Source: Glossina fuscipes
Taxonomy: Eukaryota > Arthropoda > Insecta > Diptera > Glossinidae
Length of the DNA: 64,000 nucleotides
Direction of reading: 5' to 3'
Assembly (NCBI RefSeq): GCF_014805625.2
Contig: NW_023998416.1
Location: 14,193,597-14,257,596 of the forward strand
The notes beneath the pieces are model-generated. The model saw only the letters and a program-made list of their open reading frames with translations. It did not search any database and was not told the DNA's origin. Numbering within the stretch: the stretch's first letter is position 1; every line of letters begins with the position of its first letter. Below are positions 1 to 13,300 of the stretch, one piece after another. The position numbers and the translations under genes are program-made.

Positions 1-1504
1 AATCCCGATCAATATTGTAAGCATTTTATGATGATTCTTATGCCTTAACTTAAGTGCCAGAGACGAAGTGAGGAAATTAGCGTTTACATCATGACAATGA
101 CAAAACCCGAAATATGATTATAATAATCGTTAAGAGCATGTGTGTGCTTTCAATATGCTACAAGGATAAACGAATTTTCTTCGGCAAATAATTTTCCATA
201 AAGTGCATGCGTTTTATATTTTATTTTCATGGCATTGACCACAACAGTGACACTTAAGTAATGCTTCTTACGGTCGTTATAGTATTTTGTTACATGCATT
301 GATACAATTGTTATTGTAACTGAAATGAATTTTATTACCAGTGAGTGCGAAAAGAATGAAATACAAATGAAATACCAAAAGGAATAGAAGTCGAGAAAGG
401 GAAGCGGAGAGAAAAAGTTAATATGCGTGAAAAAGTGTTTTGGCGTAAAAAACAAAAAAGAAAAACATGAATGTTCGGCTTGCGATGAAGCTTGCGCGTC
501 ACTGACCCCATGAATCTGTTCACTAATGATCGGAATATCATGACATTTTGACACATTTCGCTTCAAAGTTGATATTATGCAAAAACAATATGGATTCGTC
601 GATAGCGGCGACATGTAACCGTCGTCTTACAAGCTTATTTAGTGATATATTAGTTCCGCCATTAGCATAACATCAACTTAGTTATACCCAGTTGGTCCCT
701 CGTTCATCGCCCGTTTACAGTCTATGGTAGAAACTTCACAGACAAATGGTATCGACAACATGGTATCCTTGGCATATTAATCGCCCAAGACGATGATCCA
801 CATTGATATCCCATTGTCGCAGATAAGAGTTGCGAATAACAAGTCGTTGGACGCGGGTTTAACTCTCTGCGCGGTTCAACATAGTTTACTAATGGGGAAT
901 ACACACATCAAGTTGCACTCGCTCCCTATTTCTTTATTTCACCCTACTTTTCTCTGCTCGCCACTGTGTTATACGCCTAGGGGACATCTCCTGAATGATT
1001 CATCATATGAAAGAAGTAAAAATTAATATTAGGCGATTATGAGGTTTTTACTTGTTAGCCTATAGACCACTTCGAAAAAGTCTTTAAAGCAAAATGCGAA
1101 AAGAATTATTGTAATTGAATCATTTCAAAAAGGCTTTTAACGGCTTTCTCGTGTGCCTACTACATTTTTGCACTTGCTTAGTTGTTTAGGTCTGTGTCTA
1201 TGTGCCCATAGTTCTCGTTTAGTTCGTATTCCGCACTAATTCGTATTATTTCCTGTCAAATATGTAAATCAGCCGATAAATAAATACCCTTAGTATATAG
1301 CGTATAACCTTCAGTTCACAACCATACAATTTCCTCAATTCAATACAAGCACACGTTTCTATTCATATAAATCCGCAGGCATTTTTATACACACCATAAA
1401 TTAAGAGCAAAAACTCGCTACAATATCAAAACGGAAAGGTGAAGCAATGCAATCACTTTGAAATCCAATTTCATTTAAAAAATTTTAGTTAAAAGCAATT
1501 CAAG

Positions 1505-1534
1505 CACACACACACACACACACATACACACACA
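1505..1534. repeat. (CA)n microsatellite
   Basis: Ten CA units, a TA interruption, then four more. Confidence 0.95.
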
Positions 1535-1618
1535 TGCATATGTCTATATAACCAGTGTAACAATAACAAACCATAAAATACCGAACGAAACATAGCAATT
1601 TCTGTTATATATACCTAC

Positions 1619-1641
1619 ATATATATATATATATATATATA
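1619..1641. repeat. (AT)n microsatellite
   Basis: Eleven uninterrupted AT units. Confidence 0.95.
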
Positions 1642-3743
1642 CATATGCGCATAATAAGCAAAAATATTTACACATTTATACGTAGGGTCCCTGTATTCAG
1701 TACATTTTTTGTGAGAGGGTTCGCCTTTTTGTGTCTTCGTTTACTCTTTTTCTTCTTTATTTATTTTTTTTTCCTCCTTTTGTTTCTGTTGTTTATTGTG
1801 GTAAGACCATTACCATTCTATTGATAGTTGAAATTTAATAAAGTGTTTATATAGTCACTGTTTGCTTGTGCGTTTGTGACGTTTTTGTGCCGGTATGTTT
1901 TCATTAGTTTTTGTTCATGTCTGTTATTATCGGTTTTTGTTAGTTTGATTGCTATTGTTGCCGTTGTCGTGGTTATTGCCGGAGTGCTGTTGCACTCCAA
2001 ATGCAATTATTATGTCAGATTAGTGGGTTAGATTAGAATGACGTTAAATAATTGAGTAAATATGCAAACACACCACATACTCACTTGAGCCGCACGGCAT
2101 ATCTTGATTAGAAAGATATCGAAAAACTTTATATAAAATAACTAGCAAATGAAGAATGAGTCTGCAGTAAAGCGATACAAAATTTCTTGAAACCTGTGTT
2201 AAAAGTAAAGTTGCATAAATCCTACTCTATTAAATTACTTACGCATATTAAATAGCAACAACTTTCTTTTATAGATTGCACGAAGCAACTTTCTATAATT
2301 CATTTGAAAATCATTACGTAATTGTAGATGGAAAGGGTTTCCTCCATTCAAATACGATTTGATATTCTAGTCAAAATAATGCCTCATACGTAGTAGGTTA
2401 AATTATATTTTTCGATTTCATTGCTCTTTTCTTATTTTCCTCTAAAAAATGATTTTTGAAAACTTGCGTTGATCATTTGTGATGCTGCTCATGTTCGTTC
2501 GATTTGTTCAATCACCATATTTGCACATTTTCAAGCAAAGCAAAACCGATTTCCAGTTCAAGGACTGCAATAATAACCTCTGTCTTTACTTTGATTGGGC
2601 TTTCTGTAGAAATTTCTATAAAGAGAATTAAAATTATTGTTGTGAATATGAGTATAAGTGTCCGACGATTTTTATTTGAACCGAGGGGATATTATAAAAA
2701 GAGTTAATTGTTCAACGTATTGTAGAAAATATCCATTACTTCTCTCATCTTGAATTAGGTGCAGAACGGACAACTGCCGTTTTCAGGCTGTACACGAAAG
2801 AAGGTATATTGGCTTACCCTCTTAAAGATAGAAACAGTGCTCGAACAGACAATAACACATCAATAAAACCGATCCGTTCTTCGTTTCAGTTTCAATAAGG
2901 AGCCCGACAGCCGCCCAAGCGACAGCTTTCGAATTTTTGTTGGTCCCTTTCTATGACAGTTACTTGTGTAAATGATACTAAAGTTCTGCTGGCGATGGCA
3001 GCAGATAATCTTTGGAAATTAATGTCTCCGCCGAAGGGACCTAATCAGCTGTAACCCATTGATTTAAAAGCCATATGCGAGCGATAAATTGCACCAAAAA
3101 GTTTGCAAGACAATCCTGTACGGCTTAGGAGCCCTATAAGAAATATGGAACACTATTAGAATTTCAGAGATTTAAGCATGAGTTCTTTGGTTGTGCAGTC
3201 GGGATCTACTATATTCCATGAAAAATTTTATAACCTTAAGCGATAATTTATTCAACTTTCATGAGCACATTAGCTTGTCCTGTGTACAAAGCCGCGCACA
3301 GTTATATGGAAAAGAAAAAGAAAGGAATTAACACATAATTCAATGCATGTTTTTTTTCCCTGCAATGCAGAAACAAAAAAAAAAAAGGTAAGGCTACCAA
3401 AATCAGCAAATTGCCCTACGCTATGAAAAAGGTTCCATTCTACTATACAACTCTAATATGTTTAGGCCATGTAAAGCGAAGAATGTATATACGTATGTGT
3501 AAAGGGGCAAAATATTTTAAAGTAATGACCTTTTAATATAAAACATTACCCTTTCTGCAGAAGAACACTGGTTGAAATGACTGAAATGATTTTCATTGGA
3601 TAGAGATAGGATTAGATAATGTTAGACCACCTAGTTTTTGCGGATGAGACATCTGTTAGGCACGTAGGTCGTAGAGAGTTCATATTCGGGAAACATCGGT
3701 AATCTGCTACAATGCATAAAGCGAGAATGAAAAAGATTTAGTG

Positions 3744-3764
3744 GATGATGATGATGATGATGAA
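3744..3764. repeat. (GAT)n microsatellite
   Basis: Six to seven GAT units, ending in GAAGAT. Confidence 0.9.
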
Positions 3765-3990
3765 GATAAACTAATAAAAAATCTCATAACTTATGATAAC
3801 AAACATCCTGATTTTATTTTTATATACATATATATGAAAAATTGCAAGCATTTTGCACACAAAAAGACCGAAACAAACGATCAAACGAATAATGCAAGCA
3901 AGTCGAAAAGGCCATAAAATGGATTGCGATGAATTTTAGACACTCTTTCTTATAAGGCAAGGTCTCTTTCTTTTTCTATTTCTTTTCCTA

Positions 3991-4015
3991 CTCTCTCTCC
4001 CTCTCTCTCTCTCTC
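3991..4015. repeat. (CT)n microsatellite
   Basis: CT run with one CC interruption. Confidence 0.9.
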
Positions 4016-4464
4016 CTATTTTAGACAATATCCCTAATATATTCTGCCTCAAACGTAGGACGTTGCGATGAGTTTTAGTGAAGTTTTTATTTTTCTTCAA
4101 GAAAGGAAGACTTGAAGCTCAGCATTAATTAGAAAAGAATACTGGCAGACCTAGACGCAAAATTCCGAAATTACTTCATAAGGTTTATGTCACGGTAAGC
4201 ACCATTTAGAATTACAAACTAAATATATCCCCGTTTCGCAATTTGAAGCCAATAAAAATTTACATATACCAAGAGATGCATGTATACTCCACGTACATTT
4301 ACACAAGCATAAAAACAACTCTTATGCAATATTCATGCTAAAAAATTTGTAATAAACTCGAGATTCATATCCGGTTTCTTTTACTTTCCTGTGTTATGTG
4401 TTGAGTTTCGAGCAAGTGGAAAGTTTCGTATATATGCACGGATTCAGAGAATAACAACAATGGC

Positions 4465-4474
4465 NNNNNNNNNN
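4465..4474. other. Assembly gap (10 N)
   Basis: Ten Ns, probably a placeholder of unknown true length. Open frames spanning it on either strand are not reliable. Confidence 0.99.
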
Positions 4475-6635
4475 CGTCAACACACGCATACGTATACACA
4501 CGTAACAATAAACAACAATAAGAACGGCAACATAAATAACCAATGTTTGCGGACAGTAGAGCAAAATCTGACAACAACAACAGCGACTACATGGACAACA
4601 CGAAAACGAAATGAGCAACCAAGAGTAACAACAAATTTTTGTGTTTGTTGTGATACTCTTTATATTCAAAGTTGTATGAGAAAACACGTGAATGTATGGT
4701 TGAGAATACAAGTGTATATGTATGTGTGCGTATGCAAGGAACGGATGCAAGTTGAAATGAGATGCCTGACCGCATGCAAAAGCCACTAGCAAGGCATACT
4801 GGCCTCAACTACAGGTCGCCGAGGATAACTTTGATTAATCTTGTGTCCACTACTCACTCTGGGATCATCAACAGAGCATCACCGTCATCATCATCAAAAG
4901 CAGCAGCAGATATAGCAACAACAATAAAAATAGTTTCATAATCTGCCTTGGCACCTCTGGCAAATAACATTGTTTGGTTATGGTTTTGTGTTCACAACAA
5001 TTGCATTGGAAGTGAAATAGGTGTAGAGAAGCGTAAGTATATAGAGTAGAGAATACATACATACATACGTAGAGCAACAATGACAACAGTAACATGCTCT
5101 CCAAAGATTTAAGTTGACTTTTCTCACTTAACAAAAGTGGCTCTAGTTAGTAGGTCTTGTTGGAGGGCGGTGTTAAGCATATTCATATGCATGCATATAT
5201 ATATATACAAATATATGTAAAGAGTAACGTGTGTTACTCTATATTCAATTTGACAATGCGTGTTGGTGTTGTTATAATGCAGCAGGACGCACATGAATGC
5301 AACGTGTTATAGGTTTCTCTGTAAGACTTTTTCCGTTTTTCTTTTTTATCATTTTTTTTTTTTTATAAAATTTCATGCGGTTTTATGTTTTGTTTTACAA
5401 TCAAACACTCACTCTACGTAGGCTTGCTAAACATACACAACATAAACATACACAAGCACACGGAAATGTTAATCAACATGTGCATGTTTTCTCACACAGT
5501 TTCCCATAAGTACGAGCAAATATATTTATATATATGTGAAGATTTATTTATTTTTAACGTTAGCTGAATATAAATACATACATATATGCGCTACGTTGTA
5601 TATAGTAAGTATCTATCCACGTATGTGTGTATCTATGTAATTTATATTAGCGTTTAAGTGCATATAATGTTGTGCATCTTATTTTAACGATTTTAGTGTT
5701 TATGCACGAATTCACCTATTAAGCCTTGTAAGGTGATGGCACATATGCACCGCTTATCAAGAGAAAACATTGTTAACCGAAAACAAAAACTAAAATCATC
5801 ATTGTTATCAGCTACCAAATACGCATTATATTTACTCTTACAAGTGCACATTTGCCGGCGCATTGTTATTTGATAAATTTTCTTTGCCCACAGTATCGGA
5901 AGGAAACATACCCACAGCCACAGCCACTTAATACAATGCTAATATCTTAGGTAGTGAATGCTTTCGATATTTGGTTTCACAAATCCGCGCTTTTTTCATC
6001 TAACGCGACGTATATGACCAGGCATTTAGGATACATTCCGCTCGATAGCAAGACGCAAGATTACATTTGAACGACTTTACATATATCCTTTGATATTTCG
6101 AAACTGTATGATTACGCACCTGTTGAAAAAAGATTTTTTAAATAATATCAAAATGTTTGATTTTATTTTGGAAACTTTTTCATGGATTCATTTTTTTTTT
6201 TAAAGACAAATATTTGGCTGCAATTGAATAAAAAGACAAGGCTCCTATTGAAGACTTAAAATTTGATGTTCGGTTTAAAATTTGTGTTACTGAGAGTGTG
6301 CTCAGAAAATGAAGTCAAAATTGTGTTTAATACATACGAACATAAAGCAGCCTGTGAGACAAAGAGACAATTCTTTCCTTTTTTACCTGGGGAATTCTGC
6401 ACAGTGTCGCCAAACCACATTGGATTATTGCCTGCATACATAAATATTTAAAGAAATTTCACCTACCCGTTCTTACTTTCCTTCTATCTATCTTTACGAT
6501 TAAACGAAACACTTTTGGACTATCAAAATCAACACATATACATATACAGATGCATTGTTTTACGTCAAGCAATTTCTTTCTAACCAGGGATTCTTTCAAA
6601 AGCATCTCCACAGTTTCGGGCATTTTAGCTCACCA

Positions 6636-6807
6636 GTATGTTCGGGCTCTGCAGACACAAAAGAGGATGTCTGCAACGGCCTAAATGGGATCCTAACGTG
6701 ATTTGTCGAGGCATGGCTGAACCTGATCCAAGAGCGGCTAGGGCTGACCGGGCGAAGAAAGAAATATTTGAATCCGAAGCCATAGCAAAAAAGAAGACAC
6801 GATATTT
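6636..6807 (+). other. Unassigned exon-like open stretch
   Basis: Between a CTCACCAG acceptor-like site and a GTATGTG donor-like site, the plus frame is open and encodes RPKWDPNVICRGMAEPDP and then RAARADRAKKEIFESEA, with basic KKKTRYFAK at the end. Local GC is higher than in the flanks, and the minus strand is also open. I do not recognise a family. It may be a lone exon, a transposon fragment or chance. Confidence 0.2.
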
Positions 6808-7679
6808 TGCCAAGTATGTGCTGTGAACGAATTCACTGCTATATCTTGAATGAAAAAAAAAAACAGCTCTCGTCTGTTTACTCCATCCCTAGTTTCATTT
6901 CAACCCGTGTTAACGAACTTAAGTTTGATACCTTTCATCAGATGTGATGAATACGCTTAAAATTTATCTGTTTTCCACTGCCATCTGCTTTTCGATTTTA
7001 CCGAAATTCTGCATTCAGCTTTGCTTAATTCACCTTCAGATTCCGAAGAGTAGGAAATGTTCATACTAATGCGGCTTCCTTAATATATTATCCTCCGTCT
7101 AGCGTATATAGGTCGGTATATTTGCTTGGGAATACTCATCGAAAGGAGGCAAGGAGATGAACAATACCGTATTCTTTTTTATAAATTACTAAACAATGGC
7201 TATTTAAAGGCAAATTAATGAGACGATGTTTTTATATTATCACTTCATCAATGCAACAATAAGGCTCAGAAGGCCTATTGAGGGAAGATTAAAGTTGACA
7301 GTATGTCTTAATTTAGGAAAAGGAATTTAGCAACGATCAAAAAAGTCGAGCTTGATTAATCAATGTGTGCAATTATCAATTAACTGGAAACCGCGATTAA
7401 AGCGAATTCCATTAACGCTAATGTGATTCTTTTAACAAACGATAAAGACGACATCTATTCTATCTATTGCAACGAGAGACCCTACTGGCTGGTTAATTGG
7501 TTGCTGACTAAATGATGTTGTTATGCCAGAGTGAGTATCTACATCAAATGATTAAATGACAATCGTTCAAATAGTCAACCAACCAATCTAATCAAACGAC
7601 TTTAGCTGATTAAAACAATTGAAGTCTTTTTTTACTATGAAACGCTCTTGATTTTCCTACAAATACCCACATATAGGCC

Positions 7680-7682
<3 letters not shown>

Positions 7683-7711
<29 letters not shown>
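7683..7711. repeat. (AT)n microsatellite
   Basis: About 14 AT units. Confidence 0.95.
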
Positions 7712-7715
<4 letters not shown>

Positions 7716-8849
7716 CACATAGAAACGCATGCGAACGCGCACACAACCATCTTAATTAATTTGACATGAAATCAGTCAACTGAATTAACGCATAGGCACA
7801 AACGATTTATCTCACTCATTCTCGAAGTTGGTACTGACAAAAAGCGGTGACGGTAAACAAACACTAACAAAAGGCCAAACCATGTGTGCACGTTTATATA
7901 TATTGATGCACACATGTGTATGCATGTGTAAAATAGATTAATAATGTCTACGCTATCGTGAAAGCATTTGAATAAATTAACAATTTTTATTGTTTACCCA
8001 TAACGTGCACGCGGAACTAGTGCCAAGCAAAGTTCGCAATTCGCTAATTTCTGGGAGTAAAAACGTATCGTATATTCAGGTAGACAGAATAGTATTTATT
8101 ACTACAAGCAACCAAGCACAAAATCCTCCAATCGCTGACCATACATAGAAATTTTTAAATCGTTTTTTTTTTTTTTTGTTTTCTTAGATTTTCTTCTCTT
8201 TCCATGCATATGTTAAAAAGCAACACAACGGCACTTCTAAGGGTGTGTACTTAGATAACTTTACACATTTTATCAGTTAACCAGAAAAAACATGGCTGTG
8301 TAAAAGTGACAACTCCCTCCAAGATATGTACTACAAATATATCCCGGAACTCATTGGTCCTTCTTGCTTACGGGTCTAGTTCTTCTTTTGTATGATAGTG
8401 AAACGAAGCAATATCGAGCCTATTTTGAAAAGATGAATGATTGTTTGGAAATGGATGAAGGCCTACAAATGGTGGTAAACCTCAAAGTGACTATACTTAA
8501 GTTAATGATATGCATTTGAAAGAATATCATGCATCATAAATTACTTAAATCAGCCCAAACGATTGCTTCTCTTCGCCTTTGCTGCGTTCAATGTATGGCC
8601 GAAACTTTACCCCTAAGAAGTGATTAGCGGCTACAAACGTACATTCCCCCTCCTTGAGAAAAGATAAAAAAGACCGCCGATAAACTTACCGCAACCAACC
8701 TATGAGCAATTTTTGGATTTTGCAATTATGTTGGAGTGATGCAATTGTTGCAAAGAGACGTCTTCAAAAACTATATTGTGATCAAAATGATCATCTTTTA
8801 TAATTGGTCGTAAGACCGATGTAGTAGCACGCAGGTATAATTCGTCTTT

Positions 8850-9124
8850 GATTCTTCAGTCAATAGAAAGCAATAGTCTGATAGTCTGCTTCTACCACGT
8901 TCAAAATAAAGCGAAATATAATTATAATACACCTCGGATCGTATGAGTGATAGAAAATACTGTTTACGTTTTCAATATTGGTCTTCCTCTTCGATTCTTG
9001 CATTAATAAAAGAGCGATAGTCTGGAAGTCTGCTTGTAACACGTTCATAATAAAGCGAAATATAATTATAATACGCCTCCGGTCGTATGAGCGATAAAAA
9101 TTACTCTTTAGGTTTTCAATATTG
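8850..9124. repeat. Direct tandem duplication, about 131-bp units
   Basis: The unit at 8850-8980 (GATTCTTCAG to TTCAATATTG) recurs at 8993-9124 with about a dozen substitutions and short indels. Both share the segment AATAAAGCGAAATATAATTA and a CGTATGAG(T/C)GATA block. A 12-bp spacer separates them. Confidence 0.9.
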
Positions 9125-9946
9125 TATGAAAGAGATTTTATTAACGTGACACTTAAATTTAAACTTTGTGTGTGGTTGCGTTTTTTTTTTCTTTTTTCGA
9201 AAACTTCATACTAGTGTTTCTCCTTTACTGAGTTAGTATAGTTGCAGCAATAATTTAATTAACATTTATTCGCTTTATAAAGAGCGAAATGGCTGCTTTA
9301 ACTTACAAAGCAGTTGTGCGTAGATTGCCTGCCTTCGTGTGATATTTTAATTTATTATGTTACCTCTCTGCTAGCTTTTTTATTATTACACTGATTTGCA
9401 AGTGTTTAAATTAAAATATATACATTTTGTAGTCTTCCCGTTCTCTTCATTTTGCGCGTTCGAGCTCTCGCCCTGCACACCTTTCTGATCTTCTCGACCG
9501 TGCTTAATCATTTACTAAGTTACAATGGCGGGAAAAGCCACAAACATTTTTCAATACCGTTTTGAAACGCTAACAACAAACACAGCTACTTGTTTACGAA
9601 TGCTTTGGTAAACAACAAATTAAAAACTATACTCAATATATGTCGAAAATTACTGTGAAATGTAATAAAATTTATTTTTATTCCAACTTACTATAGTTCT
9701 ATATGAGAGAGAGTTTAAATAGGTTTGCCACAGCGTGCATGTGCGTACATATATATCTAAAATAAAATTCATTAAATTCGTGTTTTGTAGCGGTAGCAAC
9801 ACAGTGGCATAATATACGTGCATTAAAACTTTCGATTTTGTATGGTAAGCGCATATGAAGCCGAACGCAACCACATAATAAAAATTTAAATGTTATAAAT
9901 TAAATATTTACCCTTATATGTGCATTAGATGTATGTACATATATGC

Positions 9947-9972
9947 ATATATATATATATATATATATATAT
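9947..9972. repeat. (AT)n microsatellite
   Basis: About 13 AT units. Confidence 0.95.
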
Positions 9973-10367
9973 GAGTTTAACTATTGCATTACCGTGGTCT
10001 TGCAATTAGTTTCACGTTTTTCTGCAATTATTTGGTTTTTTCTTTTGGTTATTTTTTATTTTTTTGTTTTTAATTGATATGAAAATCAACGTTAGTGTAA
10101 AACAAAATATTAATGTTATAAAAGAAGTTAACAAATTTAATTTTAACATATACGTTTATCCGCAATATTTTGTGTAAACACAAGCGAGCGTAAATGATAG
10201 CATTCAGGTTATCTCTCAACCCGAATGTACCCGCATCAGAAACCATGATTAACGAAATTTTAAATCGTTTCGACTGCCTGTGTGTGTGTCTGTTCGCATG
10301 TTCGTTTTATTTTATTGCAAAATTGTGTATGATGTACATCAAGATTATATAAATAAAACACGACAGT

Positions 10368-10391
10368 CTAACTAACTAACTAACTAACTAA
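10368..10391. repeat. (CTAA)n microsatellite
   Basis: Six CTAA units in a row. Confidence 0.95.
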
Positions 10392-13300
10392 TCGTTACTG
10401 TATATATCTTATTTTTTATTCGTTTATTATTCAGTCCAAACCAATGGCATTTTGCTAATCATATGATAATATCAACTGGTAAACATAACTTACCTCTTGG
10501 AAGAGCACTATTGTGCCCAGTTCAAACCAATGAAACTCGTTCAGAGAAAAATGAGAAGAATTGATTTGGTTTTTATTTACCGGCTGCCTCCTTACCAACT
10601 GACTTTCGTCTGCTGTGCTTTACTATAATTCCCTACCCAAAACCATTGCCTTATATACCATCGAAGCTATTCTATATTATAAGTAAAAAGAATGCTGGGA
10701 TGCTTCACTTAAGTGTGGCGCTACAGTAAGCACTGAAGTGGTCATTGTATCAACTCAATAGCAATACCAATAATATATTTAACTGTATGAAAATTACAAC
10801 ATATAGACAGTAGTAATCTATCTTTTTTTACAAAAACTCGCTGTCAGTATTAGTTGCTGAGACTCATCTTGCTTCGGGCTTAAAATTTTTTTCCTTTCTC
10901 TTTGTAAATTATAATCTACAAGTAACTGTAGACGAAATAAATGTAGTTCAGTAAGAAAGTGCACACATTTTTAGGTTTGTGTCTTTTCTAACATCATAAC
11001 TTTGTGTATTTACTAAGTTATAGTTTATCGCGAGATAAAGAAAGCCAGTAAAATAACTATCAAAATTAAAATATTGTGAACAATACGCTCCTATACAACT
11101 TAACTTTAATGTGACCACAAAAGCAAAAAAAAAAAAAAAAATCTTATTGCTATTAGCTATCATGTTTACGTACATTAAGTAAAATAGTGCAATATACAAA
11201 TCAAGTGAACACGTTCAGAGACGTTGATGTTCCGTAAAGCACGCTAAAAGCTGTCACAAAAATCTAATTTCCTTCCGTTGTTCAACGTCCATCATCATTT
11301 GGCACTGACAATTTGTCAAATCCTATAATACAAATGGCAGATCCCTAAAACTGTAGCTTCTTTATACGTTCCGTTTAAATGATTGCGTTTTTACGGCATC
11401 ATGTCAACTTGTGAGACTTTTTCGCCACTTTTTTTATGCTGAATTAAAAAATCACTTACAATATATATAAAAATTACATAAGAAATAATAAAGACAATTG
11501 GAGGGAGAGCATCTTATAAGTACAATGAATGAAACTTCTTAAATGTACAAGGCAGCGTATATATATATAGGGGATTATGACTATGGTAGAACATGAACCT
11601 AGCAATGGAATCAAACTTTTCTAAAACGTTTTAGTATGTTATATATATGGGGGAATGGGGTATATATGGAAAATTTGGGCGATGTGATGGATTGTGGATA
11701 TCGAAATGAAATTAGTTTTTCTGTTAGCTTTTAGTGTATTACATATTGGAAATAGGTCACCTAGAGAACATTTTGGCGATCTTAGACCTCAGAATTCGCA
11801 ATAAAATTGTATGTTTCTAATAGCCCATAGGATCTTTCGTGTTTGAGTACAGGGAAACCGCAATGAGGTAAAAATTTTCTGATAGCTTTTAACGTCCTTT
11901 AAGGAATATCAAGGTCGTACAGCATGCTTTTTTACACGATACTTGTTGGTCTTTGATTCTCTTCTCCGACTGTGTACATGCGCTTTATGACAGATAGTAA
12001 CGGTAAGATTTTTCTTTCATATATTTGTCAACATTACGCACGATTTTGTTTTATATATACGTTTGTATTTTCTTTCTTGGTTCAGTTCTTGTAATCATTT
12101 CATTGAGTTATCAATTACTTTCGCACAAGCTGGTAGTGTTAGCGAAGACAAATATAAGGGTTAAGCACGATGGGCCAATTCCGCATCGGTAATCTTTTAC
12201 ACCCACATCACCTTTGTCACAAAAAAAACCCAAGAAAGGGAAAAGTAAGAAATTTCTATACCCTACAATGTTGAGAGGGCGTCTCTGAGTTTTTTCACTT
12301 TTACGCAGATAGTGTAAACCATCGACAAACTATCCGGAAATTGTTGTAAGTGTTATATCCTCTGTCTGTGAATTTGAATTAATGTACAATACAGGCGTGT
12401 TCTTTAACCGATTCGGTCCATTTTCTCACTACTATAAGAAAACTCTATATTTTACCATCGCGAGAACATTCAAAATGGACAAAAAGGCATATCCAGATGG
12501 AATCTGAATTTCATACTGAACACGAATATTTATATATATATGTATACTTTATAGCATCTATGAAGCTTCTTTCCGGGCGTTGCAAACGTTTTGACAAATG
12601 AAATGTACCCCTAATCTCTCGGTGTTGGATATAAAATGCTTTTTTTGAGTGTTGTATACGAGGATATCTTATAACCTGCAGTTAATCTGTGTGATTTTCA
12701 TTTTATTCTGCTTCAATGAGTAGAAAATTCCTTTTACAAATATTCCATAAAGTGTCAAAAGCCTCTCTAAATGAAATTGTCAAAAGAAACGACCCGTTTA
12801 TGAAAATAAAAATAAAATTTATTTTCCTGGCATGTGTTTGCGGTGTGGTGTTGTATTCTACATAGTAAACAATAAATAGAAAAAAAAAAAAAAACAAACA
12901 AGATAAAGCTAATCTAAAAGTATTTCTGGCATAATTCATTTCAATTTCTAAAAGTACACGACCAACGAGCACAAGAAGAGCAGCGGGAAAAACAACTAAA
13001 AATGCATGTGTGTATGTATTAAAAACACTTGACCTAAAGCTAAGAATTATGTGTTATACGTGTACGTGAGGATTGTTACAAAAACGAAAAAAAACAAAAA
13101 GCAACAAACAAACAGGAACTCTCTACATGCGTGTATATGCAATACCTTCTCTTCACTAACTGCAAACTTTCATCATAAATGGAACAACATTTTTATACCA
13201 ACAAACTAGAGATTTGTGGTGTTCTAACCTTATCATTCCTTCTGTAACATCAAGGAAAAGTGACTAAATAAGTAAAGCTACTTCTGTTTCTGTAAAGCAG

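Larger units (their letters stand above)
1..8849. other. Gene-poor stretch
   Basis: No coding region supported by length, domain or composition. Content is AT-rich sequence, the microsatellites listed, one gap (4465) and the unassigned 6636-6807 stretch. Confidence 0.5.

Noticed and set aside
150..614. 154-codon minus-strand open frame
   Set aside because: Composition is Phe/Ser/Ile-rich as expected from AT-rich DNA, with no splice context or recognisable motif.
4391..4792. 132-codon open frames on both strands
   Set aside because: Both run through the 10-N gap and AT/CA-rich repeats. No domain or biased codon use.
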